NCBI GenBank assembly: GCA_023374045.1
Contig: CM041779.1
Span: 299,594,167 to 299,658,166, forward strand
Length of the DNA: 64,000 nucleotides
From: Limonium bicolor
Taxonomy: Eukaryota > Streptophyta > Magnoliopsida > Caryophyllales > Plumbaginaceae
Direction of reading: 5' to 3'
In this document: piece after piece, positions 24,701-36,180 of the stretch
Position numbering within the stretch: position 1 is the first letter of the stretch
Layout of the letters: every line of letters starts with the position of its first letter
Translations under genes and position numbers: made by a program
The notes under the pieces: generated by a model
What the model was told of the DNA's origin: nothing
The model's input: the letters and a program-made list of their open reading frames with translations, nothing else
Database searches by the model: none

Positions 24701-27245
24701 GGAATAACATCACATAATGTTTTGTGGTCAAAATAGAATATAAATAAATTCAAGGGCTGTACCGAATTACATAAGGTTGGAAAATGAATTTTAGACTAAG
24801 ATCTATAATGTTATAAATGTTATAACAATTATATGGTACTAAGGTGGTTTAATGGGATTAAGATAAGTAAGGATATTCACATAAAATAATGTGACGAACT
24901 ATAAATAAATGAGAATTATAAACTAAGGTGTTTATGGAATAAACCTTAGGAGTTGTAAATATACAACATAAAATGTTACATAATATTAGGATAATAATCT
25001 TAATATAAGTTGTATAATATAATACAACTAATGGGAATAATCATCTAATAAAAGATGATAAAATGTAACATAAAATATAAGGGCTTATTAAACTCATGGG
25101 AATTACCTACGTGGTAAGTATATATACATACACAAATATGAGGTGGGTATATGTTATGGCTGGAAACCATATAACATAATGGTGGTGGTTGTTTAAAAAA
25201 AATAGTTACAAACTATATGTTATGAGCTTTTGGATGCAAATATTATTTGCTAAAGATAAATGGATTATATAATACAATGTATTATAATGGATGGTGGGAG
25301 AATGATACAATATAATAAATGATACAATACAAAAAAATATAATATAATATAATCATGCATGCATACATACAACTATAGGTTATGCACCTAAACTAGATGG
25401 TGGATAAGATTAAAGAGGAATACAACGAATTAAACTTAACAGTTGAAATATTATGACGTACGTGTGTTAAGTAACAAAGCCGAGTGTTTTAGAGAAACCT
25501 GTAACAATAACTGTAGAAAACAAGGGTGAACTGTCGGGGTTACTTGTTATTCGGAAATACCGGATGTAGTTAGTCATGGAGACTGACTTATAGTTTTAAT
25601 ACCGTTTAGATTATACTTCTGACAAGACGCTTGACGAGCTAGTGGACTACACGGAGCGTAGGATCTTGCTGATTCATACTCCACCGTAATACGATCAGGG
25701 TGAACGGTATGTAAAGGGGTTTGATCCGAGTTGTCCTAAGGAAGCTCCTTGGGCTCGGATTTGGTTGATATAACTTGTGTGTTATGTGTGTGGTTACATG
25801 TATGTGATTAAGTGTTACTGCATTATTTATTTATGCACGAGCGTCCTACGGGGCTAACACTACGTCGACTATAGATCGACTTATATAAACATACATATAC
25901 GTTATTGTGATGACATGACGATTACTTGATATAATACCATAGAATTAATATTAAGTATATGGTAACCTAAGTAAAACACTTAGGAACGAGTCACGACATT
26001 GTCGGTCTCTAGAGCATGGATCTCGAACATGAATATAACATAGATTACTTCTAGGTATGCGTGACCCATTGGGCCGCTGATTAATAAATGATATTCTCCA
26101 TAAGACTAAGAGCAGATCTTAAACATTATGAGAGAGAGATGGTATGAGATTGAGGTGAGGAATCCCGGTAGTTTACGAACTGCTTGGTTGCGCATTTGTG
26201 ATCACTGAGGGGTTTCCTAATTGGATTCCGCTCCAGGTTATATCCAACGAGCCCAAACTGGATCGTGGATCAGGTGGCTACGGCCTTTTTATGGACGTCT
26301 TACGAGACATAAGTGAGTCAGGGGCCTCCGGACCTCTGGCGAAATGAGCACCTTTGTGTGTACGGGAGGACTACTGTCCATGGTGAGGTTATCGGGTTGT
26401 CCTAACATGACGCCCAACTGATATTAATATATAAACATGGTTGGATAGAGCCTACAAGGCTAAGGTAAATTAAATATGAAAACTGTATGCCACGACGAAT
26501 GTACATTGTACATATGGATGGGGCCTTGAAGGCCAAACTAAAATAAATTAATAAAGGATGGTATACGCTACGACGATTGTACATTGTACATCATATTGTG
26601 GTTGTTCGATACGTTCGATATATAATTGTGGATTGCGTTATTAAATGATTGTTTGGATTGGATGGATGGTTGAATATCTATGAATATTTGTACGGATGAT
26701 TATGTATATTATACATGTATGTTACAGTATTGTTTATAACTGTAAAATGGTAAAGCATGAAACCAATCTAATAACAAGATGGTAAAAATGACAAGTGACC
26801 AATAGGGTCCAGGCCCGACATACTTAGCGTCTATCGCTGATACTACACCATTTCAGGTTGTTGGTCATTGTCGAAGCCGAAGAGCAGGAACAGGGTAATT
26901 GGAGTTTTGCTTTTGTTACTACACATGGAGATGTTGTTTAGCAATGAGGATGGTGAATTGTATTATGGTAAGGTTGTGTATATTCAGGTTTGGGTAGATG
27001 CTCACTTGTCGATGTTTATGATTTATGGACTTAGCATGATGTATAGGAGTTTCTCGTTATCACGGCGGTTAGCAGTTTGTTTATGTTGGAAGTTGGATGT
27101 AGTTTGGCTTCGTTGCTCGCATGGGCGAGTAATGGCCGGTGACACCCGAGTGAGTTTTGTAATTGTTGTTTATTTTTCCGCTGCGAGACGTTTTATTTAT
27201 TGCTACGTGAGAGATTATTACGTGATTGTGGAGTGGGGTGTTACA
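21778..27245 (+). repeat. 3' LTR of element A (5468 bp)
   Basis: Starts TGAAATACCCCAAAC after the polypurine tract and ends GGGGTGTTACA. A pyrimidine-rich leader-like stretch at about 22725-22755 is followed by a series of splice-donor-like AAGGTAAA or GGTAAG sites (near 22758, 22975, 23146, 23273, 23438). From about 23500 to 25450 it is strongly AT-rich with no gene. The last 1241 bp equal the 5' copy. Confidence 0.92.
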
Positions 27246-27925
27246 ATTGAAGTTGACCAAGCTAAAGTGGAAGTTATTAAGAAACTTCCCCCACCAACCA
27301 CGGTCAAGGATGTGAGGAGCTTCCTCGGGCATGCTGGTTTCTACAGGAGATTCATTAAGGATTTCTCTAAAATATCCAAGCCACTGTGTGACCTCCTTAC
27401 CAAGAACTCTAAATTCGAATTCACCAAGGAGTGCCTTGAGGCTTCCAATACCTTGAAGGAGTGCCTCATTTCAGCCCCCATTGTTGTGTCTCCTGATTGG
27501 AATCTTCCATTTGAAATAATGTGCGATGTTAGTGACTACGCGGTGGGAGATCTTTTGTGCCAGAAGAAGGAGAGGATTTTGAGGAGTATCTACTATACTA
27601 GTAGAATGCTCAATGACGCTCAAAAGAACTATGCCACTACCGAAAAGGAATTGTTGGCGGTGGTGTTTGCTCTTGACAAGTTCTAATCCTACCTTCTTGG
27701 GAGCAATGTCATTGTCCACTCTGATCACTCAGCTCTTAAATATCTATTCAACAAGGAGGATGTCAAACCCCGACTTCTCAGATGGATTCTTCTTCTACAA
27801 GAGTTCGAGATTGAAATCAAGGATAAACCGGGAATGAAGAATGTGGTTGCCAACCATCTTTCTAGAATGGAAGCACCGGATAATGGAGTACTGATTAATG
27901 AATTCTTCCCTGATGAAAGCATTTT
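27246..27925 (+). pseudogene. Element B (Athila-like): end of RT and RNase H remnant
   Basis: Begins exactly where the element A LTR ends, in the conserved IEVDQAKVEVIKKLPPP block. Then [14 protein letters not shown], a RNase H-like segment with [24 protein letters not shown] and HSDHSALKY, and the NVVANHLSR block. An in-frame TAA at 27685 and a frame change near 27920 interrupt it. The upstream RT, protease and gag lie to the left of element A, outside the window. The wording is typical of the Athila clade and close to element D. The open frame 26868-27686 fuses LTR sequence to this remnant by chance. Confidence 0.88.
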
Positions 27926-29219
27926 GTGATCGAGAAGAATGAAGACCCTTGGTATGTCGATATTACAAATTATTTGGCAAGGGGGAAGATCCCACATGAG
28001 ATGAACTCTCATCAGCGTAAGAAATTTTTCTCCGACGTCAAGCTGTATTACTGGGATGATCCTTTGTTGTTCAAGACTTGTGCTGATGGGGTGATCAGAA
28101 GGTGTGTCCTAAGAGGTGAAATTTAAGAAATCCTTCATCATTGTCATTCTGGTGAAGCCGGAGGCCATCATGGACCAGTCTGCATTGTAGCCAAAGTTCT
28201 TCAAGTCGGGTTCTTTTGGAAGACCCTACATAAGGATAGTCATGCCTTTGTGGCCTCATGCGATCAGTGTCAACGACTTGGCAACCTCTCCCGCAAGCAT
28301 GAAATGCCCCTAAACATCATGCTAGAGGTGGAACCATTTGACTTATGGGGTATTGACTTCATAGGCCCCTTCCCCTCTTCATGCTCCACCTTATCATCTA
28401 GGTGGCTGTCGACTATGGTACCAAGTGGGTGGAAGCCATCGCCCCCCTATGAATGATGCCAAGGTTATGATTAGGTTCTTGAAAAAGAACATCTTCACGA
28501 GGTTTGAAGTGCCACGAGCGATTCTAAGTGATGGGGGATCTCACTTTTACAACAACCAGTTCAAGGCATTGATGACCAAGTATGGAGTGAGACACAAGGC
28601 TGCCTTACCCTAACACCCCCAAGCAAATGGCCAAGCTAAGGTGACAAACCGAGAGCTCAAATGGATCCTTCAAAAGACCATCAATTCTTCCCGAAAAGAT
28701 TGGTCTTTGAAGCTCGATGAATCCGCCTACAAAACTCCAATAGATATGTCTCCTTACCGCCTGGTTTATGGTAAAGCTTGCCATTTGCCGGTCGAGCTTG
28801 CGCACAAATCCTATTGGGCGGTGAAGACCCTCAACTATTACCTAAAGATGGCCGGCGACAAGAGGAAGTTCAACCTCACCGAGTTGGAGGAAATTCGAGA
28901 GGAAACCTATGAGAACAACTGCATATACAAGGAGAAAGCTAAGAAGTGGCATGATAAAGTGATCTTGAAGCAGGAGTTCCATGAGGGTGATCAGGTATTA
29001 CTCTACAACTCCCGACTGAAGCTCTTCTCTGGTAAGTTAAAATCCCATTGGGCTGGTTCTTTCACTGTCACAAGGATAACTCCATATGGTGCATTCGAGC
29101 TGAAAAAAGTAAAAAGGGAAACTTTTATGGTCAACGGTTCCCGGTTGAAGCATTATATGGGTGGCGACGTCGAAAAGGTTGAAGCTCATGCTTTACATCT
29201 TCGGGACGCCCAGGTTTGA
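27926..29219 (+). pseudogene. Element B (Athila-like): integrase remnant
   Basis: Pieces in changing frames: 27926-28126 ([11 protein letters not shown]), the zinc-binding HHCC region (HCHSGEAGGHHG ... CDQCQRLG, about 28136-28280), the DDE core (WGIDFIGPFPSS near 28350, LSDGGSHFYN near 28530), and 28641-29219 with [11 protein letters not shown] and the C-terminal part ([19 protein letters not shown]). A stop at 28123, TAA at about 28610 and several frame changes show an old, inactive copy. The catalytic E segment is damaged ([12 protein letters not shown]). Confidence 0.85.
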
Positions 29220-29740
29220 TCAGACTTAAACTATGGTCTAGCCAAATACCTTAAAAAGAAGGGCAGCTTTCCGGGAGGCAACATGGATCTCTTTCCATCT
29301 CTTTACGTAATTTTAGTATAGTAGTATGTGTAAATTCTTTTTACTTGTGTGCGTACTTATTTTAGCTATTTCTGGATGTTTTGTGGTTTTGATGGTTTTT
29401 GGGTGGCTTTTAATGATGTGAGAAGAAAAAAAAATAATGAGGCAAATTTTTTGGCCGACCGACCCACAGTGGGTCGGTCTAGTGTAATTCTCGTAGGGGC
29501 AACTTACTGACTTCAACTGACCCATAAAGTCTGGGTCATTCATGGGTCAGCCGCACAAAACCTACGGAAACCAACTTACTGGAATCGACCAACCCACAGT
29601 CCTGGGTCAGACCTGGGTCGGTCGGGTGAAAATTTACAGAAACCAACTTACTGACATCGACCGACCCACAGTCCTGCGTCGGACCTAGGTCGGTCGGGTG
29701 AAAATTTTTGAAAAAAAAAATCCTAAAATGTTGCGTTTCA
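29220..29740 (+). repeat. Element B 3' region with 72-bp tandem repeat
   Basis: Non-coding. Units start at 29501, 29573 and 29645 (period 72, last one partial). Each carries AACTTACT, an inverted pair GACCGACC ... GGTCGGTC and ends CAGAAACC. A related palindromic half-unit lies at 29454-29482. Tandem repeats in the 3' untranslated region are known from Athila/Tat elements. The region is cut by element D at 29740. Confidence 0.75.
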
Positions 29741-31708
29741 TGATAAGTGTGAAATTTATATAGTTTTATAGGTGCTAGATAATTATTTTATGTAACTTTT
29801 TACGCACCTTCTCACACTTATCCTATGCTTTTTGTAACTCTTACTTTAGGTAGAAACTAATTCCAATTTATATGATAAAATCAGGAAATGATGACAGAAA
29901 TGCATAGTTCGCCTCACGAGCTTTCCAACGCAACAAACGGCGAGTCAAACGGACTTATAACGAAGAATCGGGAGCCGGTTGAAGATTGCAGTACATCAGT
30001 ATATATATATATATATTCTCGCATGACAACCGCCCCCTGTACATCACCATAACTGGCGGACGAGACACAACGAACCGCCTGGCGGTCAGGGAGGTGGACG
30101 AGACACAACGAACCGCCTGGAAGCTGGCGGACTTGGTGGCGGACGCAGCAAGAGGCAACCGCCTCTGGAATGGGCGGACGAGGCACATACAACCGCCTCT
30201 GAAATGGGCGGACAACAGGGGAGAGAACCGCCTCATATCTGGCGGTTAAGGAGGCGGACGGGCTTAAATCCGACGCGGAGAAGTTTTTCTTCGCGTCTTC
30301 TTCTTCCTTCTTCGCGGCGCCGCACTCGAACTACCTCATTAATTGCAGACGATCGCCCACCTTAATTTGTGCACGCGTGACGCTCTGCAATCAATTGCAC
30401 TGCCCGATGAAATCTCTGACTGAAATCTTCACCGATCTGCACCAACTCCACCGCCATCTACTCACTAGCTCACTGTACCTGTCACTTCTCCGTTGTTTGC
30501 TTCTGAAATCCTCCGCCTATATAAACCCACGCTTTGCTTGCTAAAAATCATCCAGTCATTCACGCACCTATCAATCGATCCATTCACTCCATTCACTTCA
30601 TCAAAAATCCATTCATCTATCAGTCCACGAATTAATCCATTCATTGACGAATCCACCACTTCATCCATCTTCTCCATAATTCACTCGACACCACCACCAT
30701 TTTATTTTCTTTCTCCCGTAAACATCACCACACGTACTACACTCACACACTCACAAATTCATTCTCCAAATTCACTTACGTACACATCCATTTACAATTC
30801 ACAAATCACTCGACCACCACCACAAAACTCACACCCCACCATTCTCCATATATTATCACCTGCCTCAATTCTATTCCGGTCTGTCAGAATAACGGAGCAG
30901 CTTCGGAGTCAGCGAAACAGATGATTTCTTTTACTCTTATCTCTGCTCATTTATTTAACATGTCCGGCTAGATTATTTATACTCTGGGAGATGGTTATTA
31001 TTAGTTTGTTTTAATTGTGCACTTTATTTCACCGGTTTAAATTAATTATAATTTGATACAATTAATGTTATTCTCTCGCATTTTAATAAATTACATGAGT
31101 TTATTGAATTGCTTTACGAAATCTATTTTGATCAGATCCGTGTTAAATAGATAGGTCACATTAATTGTTATGTCTGTGGAAAAATTTATTCTGATTGAAT
31201 AAATCTAGTATTTCAGATGCAAAATTATATTCCTTTTAATTAGCCGTTACATGTGTTTTGCCTGAGTTTAGATCAAACCTTGCATGTTCTGGTAAACGAG
31301 GTCATTAGAATTTAGGATTTAAATCTGAAGACTATAAAAGGGATTTTGCCAAATTATTCTTAATTAAACCGGTAGAATAGCATAATTAATCAAACGAGTA
31401 AAACCTGAACCCAGAGTCCGTTCTTCCATATTCACAACCACTTTTAATATTCTGTTATTTTAATTATTAGCTGTTATTTAAATTCTTGTTGTCTTTATTA
31501 TAATTCACAGTTTAGAACAAAACAAAGTTCCCCCTCAATTTATAACCTTTGCTAAGTCTAGATAATTATCACATAGTCCCACGGTTCAATACCTGGTTCC
31601 CATAAACTCTACTACAATAACCGGGATTTTTGCAACCTGACGGTTTTCTGATTTATTAATTTCTAAGATTATTTCTTGGTATTTAATAGGTCAAATTTAT
31701 CGTTTGCA
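29741..31708 (+). repeat. 5' LTR of element D
   Basis: Starts TGATAAGTGTG, ends TCGTTTGCA. U3 contains a GC-rich array of AACCGCC ... GGCGGAC inverted modules (about 30037-30262). TATATAAA at 30518-30525 is a strong TATA box. The transcribed leader is pyrimidine and ATTCA-rich with repeated TCCATTCA words; the 143-codon frame 30493-30924 there is low-complexity and not taken as a gene. Confidence 0.93.
30518..30525 (+). promoter_or_regulatory. TATA box of element D 5' LTR
   Basis: TATATAAA in CGCCTATATAAACCC, repeated at 39725-39732 in the 3' LTR. Start of transcription is expected about 30 bases downstream, near 30550. Confidence 0.65.
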
Positions 31709-31711
31709 AAT

Positions 31712-31729
31712 TGGCGCCGTTGCCGGGGA
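31712..31729 (+). other. PBS of element D (tRNA-Asp type)
   Basis: TGGCGCCGTTGCCGGGGA, three bases after the LTR end; this is the PBS typical of plant Athila elements, complementary to the 3' end of tRNA-Asp. Confidence 0.9.
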
Positions 31730-31880
31730 CTAGATTCCTGTCTAGTCCTTAGCTTGGGTTAAAAATTTGATTTACTGCATTTATTTACTTTTTACTATTA
31801 TTATTTCTATCTATTTTTATTTTATTTTACTCTACTTTTAAACTTTTGTGGAATCTATTTTTCTTTTTTGCAGACTGTTG

Positions 31881-33935
31881 ATGGTGTACACCCGTTCTTG
31901 GTCAGACACTCATCTCGACTGGGATAGAATCCTTGACCCGGAAATCGAACGTACCGCTCAGCTAGCCAGACGCCAACAGAGGTTCCAAAGAGAAATACAA
32001 ATGGCAACTCCTACAAACGGTAGCCAAGCAATGAAGCAATTTAGCAGACCAGCAGCCATTCCAAGAAGAAGCCCAGTAGCTCTTCCTACGCTACCACCTG
32101 AATTAATGAAGGAATGGAAGGATCTGAAGCCTTCACACCAGAACAAAGTCATACGAGAGATGCCCTCAGGCACATTTGACGGTTCCAACCCCAACGACGC
32201 CCTAGATCATGTCAACCGATTCCTAATAAATATTGATCAAATTGGGTGCTCAGATAGTCTCCTGGAGTATGCTAGAATGAGTTTATTTCCTAGCAGCCTC
32301 ACTGGTGAAGCAATGAAATGGTTCTACTGTCTTCCCTCTGGTATTATCACTAGTTGGGAGGAGATGACAACCAGGTTCTATGAAAAATATTATCCTATTT
32401 CTAGAACTAGGAATTTGGTTGCTGCTTTACTTGCTTTTAAACAGGGAGGTGCTGAAACTATCTGTGAAGCTTGGGATCGTTTTAAAGAAATGCTCCGACA
32501 GTGTCCTCATCACGGACAAGATCTCACGTGTATTGCTATGACATTCTTTAATGGTTTGCAGCATATACATCAAGCCGAAGTTAGATCAGCGTTGGGAGGA
32601 AACATCCTCAACCGATCCGGTAATGATTTCATGGCGGCCATGGAGACGTACATAGAAGAAGTTCGTCAGTGGGGAACCGAAGGTGGCAGAACTATGACAA
32701 TGGGTGCCAAAGGTGCAAGAAATATAGATCCTTGGATGGAGCAAATGGCAGAGTCACAAGCTCAACAATCCACACTGGTAAGCTCACTAGTGAAAAGATT
32801 TGACGATTTTTTAATTAATGGTCAGCCTTCTCAGCAGGTAAAGAGGATAGCTTCTTCATCCTCATCTGAGCCTCTGTGCTCTCATTGTGGTGGTGACCAC
32901 TCGTTTGAAGTATGCCCTTATCTGGAGGAGATACGGGTCGCTGAAGAAGCCAACTTTGTAGGACAAGGGAATTACCAACAGCCCTGGAACCGAAATCAAC
33001 ATCCGAATCTCAGGTATGGTAATCCCAACAATTCTTTAAATTCGAATCTTTTACAAAGTAATGTGCAGGGACCCCCAGGCTTCTCTAGGCAACCATACAA
33101 TCAAGCTCGTCCTCAGATGCAGATGGGACAGGGCCAGAACTCTTACCAGCCACCTGTTAAATCTACATCTGATGAAAAGATGGAACGGCTACAGGATATA
33201 ATCACTTCAATGGCTACCACCCAGAAGGAACAACAAACTCTCAACCAATCCCTGATGGATAGTCAAAGAAATCTAGAGCAGCAGATAAACCAGCTACTTA
33301 CCAACCAGCATCAAAGGCAGCCGGGCTCATTTCCATCTCAACCTCAGCAGAATCCGAGAGAGACGGCCAAGGCCTTAAGGATCTGCAACTGTGGTACATC
33401 CTCGGAAATCCAACCTGAGGATGAGCTCAGTGCAGCCGTGACATTAAGAAGTGGCAAGCAGCTGGGGAATAATCAAGAGCAAGTGACTGCACAACAAACC
33501 GGTGAAAAGATCACCCATTCTAATAAATCATCAGAGCCTTCGGTCCCACCAGTGGTAGTTTCTGAGGAGATACAGGCTCCAATCAATTCTTCTCCTTCTC
33601 CATCTTCTATTCAAATTGATGTACCTTCTTCTACTCCTAAGCGAATAGAACTTCCATTTCCAAATAGGATGAAAAAGAAGTGTTTAGATGAGCAGTTCAA
33701 TAAATTCTTAAGTATATTTAAGAAACTAACTATTGATATTCCTTTAATTGATGCTCTTCAGGAGATGCCTAACTATACAAAATTTTTGAAGGATCTCGTG
33801 ACAAAGAAGAAGAAAAAGCAAGACAAGGAGACTGTCCACCTTACAGAAGATGCTCTACTGCGTTACTTCGAGCACTTCCCCCTAAGCAGAAGGATCCGGG
33901 CACCCCTATTGTCCCTTGCTTTATCGGAGATATAG
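31881..33935 (+). CDS. Element D gag
   Basis: 684 residues from the ATG at 31881 (MVYTRSW); an in-frame GTG further upstream is less likely. The start follows a strong polypyrimidine tract and TTGCAG seven bases upstream, which looks like a splice acceptor. Residues ~100-200 are a retrotransposon Gag domain (DALDHVNRFL, GEAMKWFYCLPSG, WEEMTTRFYEKYYP). A zinc-knuckle-like CSHCGGDHSFEVC sits near residue 333. A Q/N-rich region with coiled-coil character (about 440-490) follows. The last ~25 codons are read after a frame break near 33855; the genuine frame continues into protease. Confidence 0.88.
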   Translation: MVYTRSWSDTHLDWDRILDPEIERTAQLARRQQRFQREIQMATPTNGSQAMKQFSRPAAIPRRSPVALPTLPPELMKEWKDLKPSHQNKVIREMPSGTFDGSNPNDALDHVNRFLINIDQIGCSDSLLEYARMSLFPSSLTGEAMKWFYCLPSGIITSWEEMTTRFYEKYYPISRTRNLVAALLAFKQGGAETICEAWDRFKEMLRQCPHHGQDLTCIAMTFFNGLQHIHQAEVRSALGGNILNRSGNDFMAAMETYIEEVRQWGTEGGRTMTMGAKGARNIDPWMEQMAESQAQQSTLVSSLVKRFDDFLINGQPSQQVKRIASSSSSEPLCSHCGGDHSFEVCPYLEEIRVAEEANFVGQGNYQQPWNRNQHPNLRYGNPNNSLNSNLLQSNVQGPPGFSRQPYNQARPQMQMGQGQNSYQPPVKSTSDEKMERLQDIITSMATTQKEQQTLNQSLMDSQRNLEQQINQLLTNQHQRQPGSFPSQPQQNPRETAKALRICNCGTSSEIQPEDELSAAVTLRSGKQLGNNQEQVTAQQTGEKITHSNKSSEPSVPPVVVSEEIQAPINSSPSPSSIQIDVPSSTPKRIELPFPNRMKKKCLDEQFNKFLSIFKKLTIDIPLIDALQEMPNYTKFLKDLVTKKKKKQDKETVHLTEDALLRYFEHFPLSRRIRAPLLSLALSEI

Positions 33936-34725
33936 ATTGTGGAAGTGGCCTGTGTGACCTGGGTGCAAGCATCAACATCATGCCATATGCAACCTTCTTG
34001 AAGGTAAAGGAGGAGAGCTTCACCCAGTCCCTTTTAAACTCCAGCTGGCCGACAGATCCGAGATAAAACCGATGGGAATTGTGCGAGATCTTGTAGTGGG
34101 AGTTGACCGCTTCATCTTTCCTGCGGATTTTGTTGTTTTAGACATAGATGATGATGTGGAGGTCCCACTCATTTTGGGTCGTCCTTTTCTGAGTACTGCC
34201 AAGGCGGTCATTGACGTGCATGATGGCAGAATCACCTTGAGGTACGGAGATGAGAAGATAGAGTTTGATATGAAAAAGATGATGAAGTTAAGTTCTACTT
34301 CAGCTCATTCAGTTATGTCGGTAAGTATGCAAGATGAGGATGGCGAGGTATGTGAACTTTCTACTGATGATGAGATTTATTCTATACTTTCTTCTACTTT
34401 TTCAGATTTTGAACCTTTAGAACATGTTCTTATATCTTCTGTTGAGGATAAAACTCTTAATATGGATGTTAATACAGCTCTAGCACATGTAGAGAGAGGA
34501 AAACCAGGTTTTCAAGCTATCGCCCTCCTTTGGAGAGACTTGATAAAGAAATCCAAAGACCTGTTCCTTCTATAGAGCAACCTCCAGTACTTGAGCTTAA
34601 GGAGCTCCCCTCTAATCTCAAGTACTGCTTTTTAGCTAATGATAATTATTTGCCTGTCATTGTTTCATCTTCTTTGACTTCTGGGCAAGAAAGCAGGTTA
34701 CTTGAGTTCTGAGAAGACATAAGAG
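33860..34725 (+). pseudogene. Element D aspartic protease and linker (broken)
   Basis: After the break near 33855 the frame reads LPPKQKDPGTPIVPC and the catalytic DLGASINIMP (GAC at 33956). Another frame break occurs near 34010. The frame 34072-34575 carries the rest of the fold, including VPLILGRPFLST. A further break near 34515 leads to 34530-34712 (VLELKELPSNLKYCFL), the linker to RT. Protease would cut the Gag-Pol polyprotein; this copy cannot make it in one piece. Confidence 0.82.
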
Positions 34726-35440
34726 AGCCATCGGATGGACTCTAGCTGATATCAAAGGCATCAACCCGGCCTTCTGTACACATCATATCTATATGGAGGA
34801 AGACTACAAACCTGTCAGACAACCCCAGCGTCGGCTCAACCCTAACATGAAGGAAGTTGTCAAGACAGAGGTGTTGAAGCTTCTGGACGCTGGGATCATT
34901 TACCCTATATCGGACAGCACATGGGTAAGTCCTGTACAGGTAGTTCCTAAGAAAGGAGGTTTTGAAGCTGTTATAAACGACAAAGGTGAGTCCATTCCCC
35001 AACGAAAGATCACTGGATGGCGTATGTGTATAGATTATAGGCGTTTGAATTCAGCCACCAGGAAAGATCATTTCCCACTCCCCTTTATTGATCAAATGCT
35101 AGAGAGATTGGCTGGGCAGGAATATTACTGTTTTTTAGATGGTTTTTCAGGGTACTTTCAAATTCCTATTGCACCTGAGGACCAGGACAAGACTACCTTT
35201 ACTTGTCCATTTGGTACCTTTGCATACAAAAGAATGCCCTTTGGTTTATGCAATGCCCCTGCCACTTTCCAGCGATGCATGCAGGCCATCTTTGCAGACT
35301 TCATTGAACAGAGTATAGAGGTATTTATGGACGATTTTTCTGTCTATGGCTCTGATTTGATGTTTGTCTAGCACAGCTTGATCTTATCCTTGGACGGTGC
35401 GAAGAGACCAACCTAGTTCTCAACTGGGAGAAATGCCATT
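34707..35440 (+). pseudogene. Element D reverse transcriptase (broken)
   Basis: Frame 34793-35371 extends upstream to a break near 34707. Blocks visible in order: KGINPAFCTHHIYMEED, LNPNMKEVVK, VSPVQVVPKKGG, WRMCIDYRRLN, the first catalytic Asp in CFLDGFSGYFQ, MPFGLCNAPATFQRCM and the catalytic pair in FMDDFS (35324-35335). At about 35355 one base is missing and the frame ends DLMFV. The following frame reads [20 protein letters not shown] up to the 35443 segment. Confidence 0.87.
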
Positions 35441-35442
35441 TT

Positions 35443-36180
35443 ATGGTAAAGGATGGGATAGTGCTCGGCCACAAGGTGTCTGCTAAAGGGATTGAGGTTG
35501 ACAAAGCAAAAGTCGAAGTGATAGAGAAGCTACCAGCCCACTTGTGTAAAGGAAGTAAGATCGTTTCTGGGCATGCTGGTTTCTATCGAAGGTTTATTCA
35601 AGACTTCTCTAAAATTGCTAAACCTTTGACTGATCTGCTAATGAAAGATGTTTCATTTATATTTTCTGAAGATTGTATTTCTGCTTTTAATTTAATTAAG
35701 CAAAAATTGGTAGCTGCCCCTATCGTTGTTTCTCCTGACTGGTCATCGCCATTTGAAATAATGTGTGATGCTAGTGACTTTGCAGTAGGTGCAGCCCTGT
35801 GCCAAAAGAAAGATAAGGTGTTAAGAGTTATTGCTTATGCCAGCAAAACTCTAGATGATGCCCAGAGAAACTACACAACAACTGAGAAAGAGCTCCTGGC
35901 AGTGGTCTTCTCCTTAGATAGATTTCGATCATATTTATGGGGAAGTAAAGTGATTATCCACACTGACCACTCTGCTCTTAAATATTTGTTTGCCAAGAAA
36001 GAGGCCAAGCCTCGCTTGCTACGTTGGATTCTTCTTTTACAGGAATTCGATATAGAAGTGAGGGACAAGAGTGGTAAACTGAATGTTGTTGCTGACCATC
36101 TCTCTAGGATGGTAACTCCTGACGACGGTATTCCTATTAATGAATTTTTTCCCGATGAAGCCGTCTTCAGTTTAAAAAGG
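35443..36180 (+). pseudogene. Element D RNase H
   Basis: Starts in [18 protein letters not shown] local pair of opposite frame slips garbles about 12 residues near 35530-35570 ([11 protein letters not shown] where VRSFLGHAG-type sequence is expected). RNase H acidic residues are seen in [31 protein letters not shown] and VVADHLSR. The frame is lost near 36175. It would degrade the RNA strand of the hybrid during replication. Confidence 0.85.

Larger units (their letters stand above)
1..27245 (+). mobile_element. Element A: non-autonomous giant-LTR retrotransposon (left end outside window)
   Basis: The element is defined by two copies of one LTR. Positions 1-1241 match 26005-27245 base for base in length, with about 17 differences, all transitions. 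The left copy is followed by a tRNA-iMet PBS and the right copy (full length, from 21778) is preceded by a polypurine tract, giving plus orientation. After removing the nested chromovirus and the solo LTR, the interior is about 4.6 kb, shorter than one 5.5-kb LTR. Only a gag gene is present; I see no protease, RT, RNase H or integrase. It fits the large non-autonomous LTR derivatives known in plants, here with gag. The flank at 27246 is Athila-like pol sequence, so A inserted into element B. The left target-site duplication is outside the window. Confidence 0.85.

Noticed and set aside
30493..30924. 143-codon Ser/Thr/Pro-rich frame
   Set aside because: Lies in the transcribed leader of the element D LTR, low-complexity ATTCA/CACT repeats, not preserved as a 143-codon frame in the 3' LTR copy.
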